Shown here: piece by piece, positions 6,602 through 11,093 of the stretch
How positions within the stretch are numbered: the first letter of the stretch is position 1
How the letters are laid out: the number at the start of each line of letters is the position of its first letter
Origin: an uncultured Prevotella sp.
GTDB lineage: Bacteria; Bacteroidota; Bacteroidia; Bacteroidales; Bacteroidaceae
Length of the DNA stretch: 11,093 nucleotides
Reading direction: 5' to 3'
Assembly: GCA_900543155.1 (NCBI GenBank)
Contig: UQQN01000080.1
Span: 1-11,093, forward strand
The notes under the pieces: model-generated
Database searches by the model: none
What the model was told of the DNA's origin: nothing
Seen by the model: only the letters and a program-made list of their open reading frames with translations
Translations under genes and position numbers: made by a program

Positions 6602-6632
6602 TTTTTTCTGCCACCGAAAACGGCTAACTTTG
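6602..6632 (+). promoter_or_regulatory. Candidate glmM promoter
   Basis: TAACTTTG (6625-6632) is a full match to TAnnTTTG. TTTT at 6602-6605 lies 19 bases upstream and matches three of four -33 bases. Transcription would begin near 6639, about 57 bases before the ATG. The A/T-rich run of 6567-6608 upstream may add UP-like activity. Confidence 0.6.
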
Positions 6633-6695
6633 AAAGCTCAAAGAAGCATCTTACAAATACAATAAAATCATATACACAGTTACAACATACATTCT

Positions 6696-8096
6696 ATGAC
6701 ACTGATTAAATCAATCTCAGGCTTCCGCGGCACAATTGGTGGTCGCACAGGCGATACACTCAACCCTGTTGACATCGCCAAGTCGGTATCAGCATTTGCC
6801 GCACTACGCGAAAACGTAGTAAGCCGTTCTTTCCGTCGTAAAATCGTAGTAGGCCGCGACGCCCGTATCTCTGGCGAAATGGTAAGCCACTGCGTTTGTG
6901 GTACACTCATGAGCATGGGCTTCGACGTAGTAAACATAGGTTTGGCTTCAACCCCCACTACTGAGATTGCCGTAACAATGGAACACGCTTGCGGTGGTAT
7001 CATCATTACTGCAAGTCACAACCCCCGTCAGTGGAACGCTCTTAAGTTCCTTAACGAAAAGGGTGAATTTCTCCCCCCTGCAGAGGCTTCAGAAGTAGTA
7101 CGCCTTGCTAACAACTGCAACTTTGAGTTTGCCGACGTTGACTGCTTGGGTTGCTACACCAAGAACCTCAGCTACGACCAACGCCACATTGAGATGGTTA
7201 AAGACCTCGAACTCGTAGATATCGAAGCCATCCGTCGTGCACACTTCACCGTAGCACTCGATGCTGTAAACTCTGTAGGTGGTATTATCATGCCTAAGCT
7301 CCTCGGACAGCTCGGTGTAACCGAAGTTACTGGCCTCAACACTGAGCCTACTGGTAACTTTGCGCACAACCCCGAACCCTTGAAGCAAAACCTTAGCGAA
7401 ATTCGTAACCTTTTGCGTAAGGGCCGTCACGACCTCGGTATCGTAGTTGACCCTGATGTAGACCGCCTTGCACTTGTTTGCGAAGATGGTACTATGTTTG
7501 GCGAAGAAAATACACTCGTGGCTTGTGCTGACTACGTACTTAAGCACACACCTGGTCCTACCGTATCGAACCTCTCGTCAAGCCGTGGTTTACGCGACGT
7601 GACTGAAAAGTATGGTTGCAACTATACTGCTGCTGCCGTAGGTGAAGTGAACGTAGTAACCAAGATGAAGGAAACCGGTGCCGTAATTGGTGGTGAAGGT
7701 AATGGTGGTGTTATCTATCCTGCTGCTCACTCTGGTCGCGACGCACTCGTAGGTATCGCTCTTATCCTTACTTATCTTGCCAAAACTGGTATGCGTGCTA
7801 CTGAACTCCGCGACTCATTGCCTCAATACTACATTGCCAAGAATCGTATCGACCTCGATCCTACTACCGACATCTTCGGCATTCTGCAGAAGGTTAAGGA
7901 TCTCTACAAGAACGAGACCGTTACCGACATTGATGGTGTGAAGATTGACTTTGCAGACAAGTGGGTACATCTCCGCAAGAGTAACACCGAACCCATCATC
8001 CGTGTTTATTCTGAGGCTCACACTATGGAGGAAGCCGACGCACTCGGCAAGCAGATTATGGACATCGTCTATAGCATGACACAGAAAGAGGACTAA
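6696..8096 (+). CDS. glmM: Phosphoglucosamine mutase-type phosphohexomutase
   Basis: This is a cytoplasmic alpha-D-phosphohexomutase that most likely converts GlcN-6-P to GlcN-1-P for UDP-GlcNAc, which feeds peptidoglycan and lipid A. The 466 aa show all four family loops. TASHNP (105-110) carries the phosphoserine Ser107. DPDVDR (252-257) is the Mg-binding loop, usually DGDADR. GEGNGG (333-338) is the sugar-specificity loop. RKSNTEPIIR (427-436) binds the phosphate. The N-terminus SGFRGTIGG is the usual phosphate-binding start. GEGNGG differs from the bacterial GlmM form GEQSGH and resembles archaeal and other Bacteroidetes enzymes, so substrate preference (GlcN, mannose or glucose phosphate) is not fixed by sequence. 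Codons are strongly biased, suggesting high expression. Own promoter and terminator; monocistronic. Confidence 0.88.
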   Translation: MTLIKSISGFRGTIGGRTGDTLNPVDIAKSVSAFAALRENVVSRSFRRKIVVGRDARISGEMVSHCVCGTLMSMGFDVVNIGLASTPTTEIAVTMEHACGGIIITASHNPRQWNALKFLNEKGEFLPPAEASEVVRLANNCNFEFADVDCLGCYTKNLSYDQRHIEMVKDLELVDIEAIRRAHFTVALDAVNSVGGIIMPKLLGQLGVTEVTGLNTEPTGNFAHNPEPLKQNLSEIRNLLRKGRHDLGIVVDPDVDRLALVCEDGTMFGEENTLVACADYVLKHTPGPTVSNLSSSRGLRDVTEKYGCNYTAAAVGEVNVVTKMKETGAVIGGEGNGGVIYPAAHSGRDALVGIALILTYLAKTGMRATELRDSLPQYYIAKNRIDLDPTTDIFGILQKVKDLYKNETVTDIDGVKIDFADKWVHLRKSNTEPIIRVYSEAHTMEEADALGKQIMDIVYSMTQKED

Positions 8097-8147
8097 TCCC
8101 CACACCCTGTTCTTAAAGACAACACACTATATTCTATAAATAGTTAG

Positions 8148-8206
8148 CCCCCGCGTTCTGTAATACATGGCATTAACCATACACATAACGCGGGGGTTTT
8201 CTTTTT
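8148..8206 (+). terminator. Rho-independent terminator of glmM
   Basis: A perfect 10-bp G/C-rich stem, CCCCCGCGTT with AACGCGGGGG (8148-8157 with 8187-8196), encloses a 29-base loop that has an inner ATGG/CCAT pairing. It is followed by TTTTCTTTTT (8197-8206). It begins about 50 bases after the glmM stop. Confidence 0.9.
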
Positions 8207-8210
8207 CCTT

Positions 8211-8225
8211 AAGGGTGGCTCTAAA
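8211..8225 (+). repeat. Leader element AAGGGTGGYTCTAAA, copy 2 (before sulfatase)
   Basis: AAGGGTGGCTCTAAA, the second copy of the element at 5521-5535 (one T/C difference). It begins right after the glmM terminator T-run. It overlaps TAAAGTTG (8222-8229), which matches the TAnnTTTG promoter box in all but one fixed position, so it might include the sulfatase promoter; no good -33 box is seen. Confidence 0.5.
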
Positions 8226-8249
8226 GTTGAGCATCTACTTAAAATATCC

Positions 8250-8277
8250 CCGACAACCTTTTTAAAAAGATCGTCGG
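8250..8277 (+). promoter_or_regulatory. 28-base palindrome in the sulfatase leader
   Basis: The two 14-base halves, CCGACAACCTTTTT and AAAAAGATCGTCGG, are complementary at 12 of 14 positions with no spacer between them. It ends 29 bases before the sulfatase ATG and has no T-run after it. A dimeric-regulator operator or a leader RNA hairpin are both possible. Confidence 0.5.
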
Positions 8278-8306
8278 ATTCTCCCAAAGGGAAAATACAC
8301 CTATCT

Positions 8307-9851
8307 ATGAAAAAATCGCTTCTTATTTTTGCTCCTGCCATGCTTGCAAGTGTGGCAAGTCAAGCACAGCGCTATAACGTGGTCTATATCATGACCGACG
8401 ACCACACGGCTCAAATGATGAGTTGCTACGACAACCGCTTTGTCAGCACACCTAACCTCGACCGCATTGCCGCCGATGGTGTGAAGTTTGTAAACTCATT
8501 TGTTGCTAACTCTCTGTCAGGTCCAAGTCGTGCTTGTATGATTACAGGTAAGCATAGCCACAAAAATGGTTTTACAAACAACGAACATGGCATTTTTGAT
8601 GGTTCGCAGCAAACCATGCCTAAGCTTATGCAAAAGGCTGGTTACCAAACTGCCATTATCGGTAAGTGGCACTTGGTGAGCACACCTACAGGTTTCGACT
8701 ATTTCAATATTCTTCCTGCACAGGGCGACTACTACAATCCTAACTTTATCAATATGGATGGTAGCGAAACACGCGAAAAAGGATATGTTACAAACATCGT
8801 TACCGACAAGGCTATTGATTGGATGGAACATAAGCGCGATAAATCGAAGCCCTTTATCCTCTTTATCCACCACAAAGCTTGTCACCGCAACTGGTTGCCC
8901 GAACTCAAGTATCTGCGCGAATACGAAGACAAGACCTTTGCTATGCCCGAGAACTTCTATGACAATTATGAAGGACGCGATGCTGCAAAGACTGCCGAAA
9001 TGCAAATTGACAAGCACATGGATATTGTGTATGACACGAAGATGTATACCCCAGGTGCTAACACTCTTCTCACCCCCAACTACACAAACATGATTGGTCG
9101 TCTTGACAGCCGCGACCGTGCAGAATACGATTATTTCTACGACTCACTGACACTCGACTTTAACCGCCGTCACCTCACAGGTAAAGCACTTGCCGAGTTT
9201 AAGTATCAACGTTACATGCGCGACTATGCTAAGGTGGTTAAAACACTCGACGACAATATTGGTCGCACACTCGACTACCTTAAAACAGCAGGTTTGCTCG
9301 ACTCAACACTCGTAGTCTACACCTCAGACCAAGGTTTCTACATGGGTGAACACGGATGGTTTGACAAGCGCTTCATGTATGAAGAATCATTCAACACTCC
9401 CCTCGTAATGCGTCTTCCTAAGGGTCTTAACGCCCACGGCGATATTAAAGAAATGGTTCAGAACATCGACTATGCGCCAACCTTCCTTCAATTAGCTGGC
9501 GCACCTATACCTGCCGATATTCAGGGTGAGAGCCTCTTGCCTTTGCTTCAGGGCAAACATCCCAAAAACTGGCGCAAGAGTCTTTACTACCACTACTACG
9601 AATATCCCGCAGAACATGCTGTAAAGCGTCATTATGGTGTGCGCAGTTCGGATGGTTACAAGCTCATGCACTTCTACAACGACATCAATCGTTGGGAACT
9701 CTATAACTTGAACAACGACCCACACGAGATGCACAACATCTACGGCAAACCTGGTACTGAAAAAATTACCGCACGCCTTATGAAAGAACTTGTTCGTCTG
9801 CAAAAGCAATATGACGATCAAGATGCTCTCAAACTCAACAACATGAAATAA
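8307..9851 (+). CDS. Secreted Ser-type S1 sulfatase
   Basis: This formylglycine-dependent sulfatase removes sulfate esters from glycans, probably in the periplasm or at the cell surface. The 514-aa protein has a signal peptide (1-20, ending ASQA before Gln21). Asp31 and Asp32 in TDDH are metal ligands. The sulfatase signature is SGPSRACMITGK (71-82), so Ser71 is the residue to be oxidised; Ser-type enzymes are matured by the radical-SAM enzyme anSME. GKWH (119-122), HHK (188-190), SDQG (340-343, with Asp341) and the downstream Lys354 supply further active-site residues. The overall look, including QGDYYNP (139-145) and GEHGWFDKR, resembles N-acetylglucosamine-6-sulfatase-like S1 subfamilies, but the substrate is not settled. 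No SusC/SusD pair, glycosidase or anSME gene is visible nearby, so it appears as an orphan. The leader carries a repeat element and a palindrome. Confidence 0.93.
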   Translation: MKKSLLIFAPAMLASVASQAQRYNVVYIMTDDHTAQMMSCYDNRFVSTPNLDRIAADGVKFVNSFVANSLSGPSRACMITGKHSHKNGFTNNEHGIFDGSQQTMPKLMQKAGYQTAIIGKWHLVSTPTGFDYFNILPAQGDYYNPNFINMDGSETREKGYVTNIVTDKAIDWMEHKRDKSKPFILFIHHKACHRNWLPELKYLREYEDKTFAMPENFYDNYEGRDAAKTAEMQIDKHMDIVYDTKMYTPGANTLLTPNYTNMIGRLDSRDRAEYDYFYDSLTLDFNRRHLTGKALAEFKYQRYMRDYAKVVKTLDDNIGRTLDYLKTAGLLDSTLVVYTSDQGFYMGEHGWFDKRFMYEESFNTPLVMRLPKGLNAHGDIKEMVQNIDYAPTFLQLAGAPIPADIQGESLLPLLQGKHPKNWRKSLYYHYYEYPAEHAVKRHYGVRSSDGYKLMHFYNDINRWELYNLNNDPHEMHNIYGKPGTEKITARLMKELVRLQKQYDDQDALKLNNMK

Positions 9852-9857
9852 TTTTAA

Positions 9858-9909
9858 GGGTGAAGGGATAAGTAGTCCTGCAATAATGCGGATACTTAAC
9901 TCTTCACCC
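9858..9909 (+). terminator. Long hairpin after the sulfatase
   Basis: GGGTGAAGGGATAAGTA (9858-9874) pairs with TACTTAACTCTTCACCC (9893-9909) at 15 of 17 positions around an 18-base loop. It begins 7 bases after the sulfatase stop. It lacks a T-run (CTACTAATT follows), so it may terminate weakly or stabilise the mRNA end. Confidence 0.55.
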
Positions 9910-9932
9910 CTACTAATTAAGCTTTTACCAAA

Positions 9933-10010
9933 ATGAAGAATTTACAACAATCACACTTGACTAACCCAACGGTACGCTCTATATTTGAATTTCTCGATTA
10001 TATGAACTAA
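9933..10010 (+). CDS. 25-codon ORF, possible transposase-tail remnant
   Basis: The frame reads MKNLQQSHLTNPTVRSIFEF followed by LDYMN and a stop. I do not recognise a family with confidence. The segment NPTVRSIF loosely resembles the NPTxRxxF motif near the C-terminus of some IS1634/ISL3-like transposases, so it may be a fragment; equally it may be noncoding. It overlaps the start of the HEPN remnant in another frame. Confidence 0.2.
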   Translation: MKNLQQSHLTNPTVRSIFEFLDYMN

Positions 10011-10126
10011 GACAATCAGGAGATTACGATGACATGTATGACGCCACTGAAGAGAAGATATTACCCTATATCGAAAAAGTGGCAAACATGATTAAACAAA
10101 TAGAAGCGTTAATCAACGCGATATAA
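9989..10126 (+). pseudogene. C-terminal remnant of a HEPN-domain protein
   Basis: In the frame starting at 9989 the translation begins ISRLYELRQSGDYDDMYDAT and continues through EEKILPYIEKVANMIKQIEA to a stop at 10124-10126, about 45 residues. The segment LYELRQSGDYDD and the acidic helix after it match the end of small HEPN-domain proteins, the partners of MNT nucleotidyltransferases and relatives, normally about 120-140 aa. The frame is closed by a TGA immediately upstream (9986-9988), and no HEPN N-terminal helix is visible in any frame before it. The gene has therefore lost its first two thirds. An ATG at 10034 would leave only 30 codons. No MNT-type partner is seen in the window. Confidence 0.65.
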
Positions 10127-10179
10127 ACACATACACTAAAAATGCTGATGAAAATTTTCCAACTTCGTTTAATACACAT

Positions 10180-10219
10180 AAAATCCGCCAAAAATCGTAT
10201 TTGATTTTTGGCGGATTTT
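10180..10219. terminator. Bidirectional terminator between HEPN remnant and kinase
   Basis: A perfect 17-bp stem, AAAATCCGCCAAAAATC with GATTTTTGGCGGATTTT (10180-10196 with 10203-10219), closes on the 6-base loop GTATTT. The A/T ends give a T-run in either direction. It lies 6 bases beyond the kinase stop codon and serves both the leftward kinase gene and any rightward transcript. Confidence 0.88.
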
Positions 10220-10225
10220 CATTAC

Positions 10226-11093
10226 TTAATCCTCATTTCTTTTAATTGCTTTAATATTTTTGAACCTGCCCCACACGCTCTTGCGATAAACAGGAATCAA
10301 CGATTCGGGCACATAGATTGTAACATCAGAGAAATGGTGTTCATCAAAAACATCCGTAATATTACAACGCCATTGAGAACTGCCGATACCTACCAATTTG
10401 GGTAAGAACAAATACAGTTCTCTCATTTGAGTGCATCCCTTAAAACTACCCTTAAGAATATTTATCGTGTCGGTTTCGCACATCACTGCCAACTTTTGCA
10501 ACAACGTATCGCCTTTAAAACTATCGAAACCTAATTCTATTACTCTGTAGGTCAAACCATCATTAGAAACCGTTGCGGGCACCACTACCTGTCTTTCGTT
10601 CATCTTCTCAAGTTTGGCAGAAGCAACTAAACCACCCCACGAAGTGTACTTTATATTGGCTACGCGAAATTGTGCCACCTCCTCATAATGCGGACGTCCA
10701 TTATATTCTTGCAGCAGATAATAACCTCTTGCAGCAATACCAACTAAAACTAACACCAAGGCAATAATCATAGCATTGCGCCAACGTTTGCGCAAACGCA
10801 AAAAGTGCTTCACCTCAGACATACTACTCAATCTGTCTTCTTTAGGCAAAGTACAACGCTGCGCCATTTTATCGTAAATACGCCCCAAGTGCAAGTCCTT
10901 AACTATGCAGCCTAAACTGTAGATGTCGTTACGGCAATCAGTGTCGCGCTCTGCATTTTGCTCAGGTGCCATATATCCTGGTGTACCTGAGGGTTGCTTT
11001 AAGTTGGCATATTGGTCCATGTCTGCCAAGCCAAAGTCTATCAGCTTCACGTTTTCGCCGTTACGTGTAATCATCACGTTATCGGGTTTTAGG
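10226..11093 (-). CDS. Hanks-type Ser/Thr kinase with LRR ectodomain (3' part only)
   Basis: The gene enters from the right edge, so its N-lobe is missing and the start is not seen. The first complete codons read LKPDNVMI, the catalytic-loop segment after HRD. The partial codon at the edge ends in C, compatible with Asp. KLIDFGLAD with the metal-binding Asp, GTPGYMAPEQ and DIYSLG follow. Past that point the C-lobe is very short: KEDRLSS, the conserved closing Arg, comes only about 30 residues after DIYSLG, leaving little room for helix G. One membrane helix (about 100 residues after DFG, NAMIIALVLVLVGIA) leads to a roughly 165-residue outer domain. Its pieces VVVPATVSNDGLTYRV, GSFKGCTQMRELYLF and IYVPESLIPVYRKSVWG are typical BspA-like LRR_5 repeats and their C-terminal cap. 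It is probably a signalling kinase sensing an extracytoplasmic ligand; the ligand and targets are unknown. Confidence 0.88.
   Translation of the reverse strand, partial: LKPDNVMITRNGENVKLIDFGLADMDQYANLKQPSGTPGYMAPEQNAERDTDCRNDIYSLGCIVKDLHLGRIYDKMAQRCTLPKEDRLSSMSEVKHFLRLRKRWRNAMIIALVLVLVGIAARGYYLLQEYNGRPHYEEVAQFRVANIKYTSWGGLVASAKLEKMNERQVVVPATVSNDGLTYRVIELGFDSFKGDTLLQKLAVMCETDTINILKGSFKGCTQMRELYLFLPKLVGIGSSQWRCNITDVFDEHHFSDVTIYVPESLIPVYRKSVWGRFKNIKAIKRNED

Larger units (their letters stand above)
9852..10225. other. Gene-poor stretch with gene remnants
   Basis: These 374 bases between the sulfatase and the convergent kinase gene hold a long imperfect hairpin (9858-9909), a 25-codon ORF (9933-10010), the truncated 3' end of a HEPN-domain gene (9989-10126) and a perfect bidirectional terminator (10180-10219). 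No intact gene is seen. It looks like the eroded site of an accessory gene or toxin-antitoxin-type pair. Confidence 0.7.

Noticed and set aside
7089..7547. 152-codon frame antisense to glmM
   Set aside because: The glmM frame has all family motifs; the antisense frame is a by-product of its strong codon bias and shows no domain.
8517..9017. 166-codon frame antisense to the sulfatase
   Set aside because: It lies fully inside a well-supported gene and has no recognisable motif or promoter.
10208..10405. 65-codon plus-strand frame opposite the kinase C-terminus
   Set aside because: It overlaps the terminator stem and is antisense to the LRR domain; no start signal or family match.
11060..11077. 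GTG at 11075-11077 as the kinase start
   Set aside because: The frame is open to the window edge and encodes LKPDN just upstream, so the GTG is the Val of the catalytic-loop segment, not a start.

Overview
The window looks like ordinary chromosome of a member of the Bacteroidales, most likely Prevotella-like. The evidence is: SecD and SecF fused in one polypeptide; -7 promoter elements of the Bacteroidetes form TAnnTTTG upstream of several genes; almost no Shine-Dalgarno sequences before start codons; a Ser-type sulfatase; and a BspA-like leucine-rich-repeat tail on a membrane kinase. The genus is an inference; the class-level call is much safer.

Left part, minus strand (1-4502): secDF and mdh (malate dehydrogenase) both read leftward but appear to be separate transcription units. 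A strong hairpin with a T-run (3250-3293) ends mdh, a candidate secDF promoter lies just beyond it (3207-3214), and a second strong hairpin (112-149) ends secDF. The mdh-secDF gap also holds a degenerate repeat of an ATGTGCTAA-like unit. A 467-base divergent region (4503-4969) separates mdh from the rightward genes. It carries candidate promoters for both directions, a long mdh leader, and two identical 18-base AT-rich boxes.

Middle part, plus strand (4970-9851): skp/ompH (periplasmic chaperone) and murI (glutamate racemase) form a likely two-gene operon. They are followed by glmM (a phosphoglucosamine-mutase-type phosphohexomutase) with its own promoter and terminator, and then by a secreted Ser-type sulfatase. 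secDF, skp, murI and glmM all serve envelope building: export through the inner membrane, chaperoning of outer-membrane proteins, D-glutamate for peptidoglycan, and GlcN-1-P for UDP-GlcNAc. mdh belongs to the reductive C4 (succinate) branch of central metabolism, and the sulfatase to glycan desulfation.

Right part (9852-11093): a gene-poor stretch holds debris. There is a 25-codon ORF and the last ~45 codons of a HEPN-domain protein without its N-terminus. A perfect bidirectional terminator follows, then the 3' part of a minus-strand Hanks-type Ser/Thr kinase. The kinase has an unusually short C-lobe, one membrane segment and a BspA-like LRR ectodomain; its N-lobe lies outside the window.

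No tRNA, rRNA, CRISPR array or intact insertion sequence was seen. The least ordinary items are the kinase-LRR protein, the HEPN remnant, the paired 18-base boxes in the mdh leader, and a shared leader element (AAGGGTGGYTCTAAA followed by a dyad) upstream of both murI and the sulfatase.
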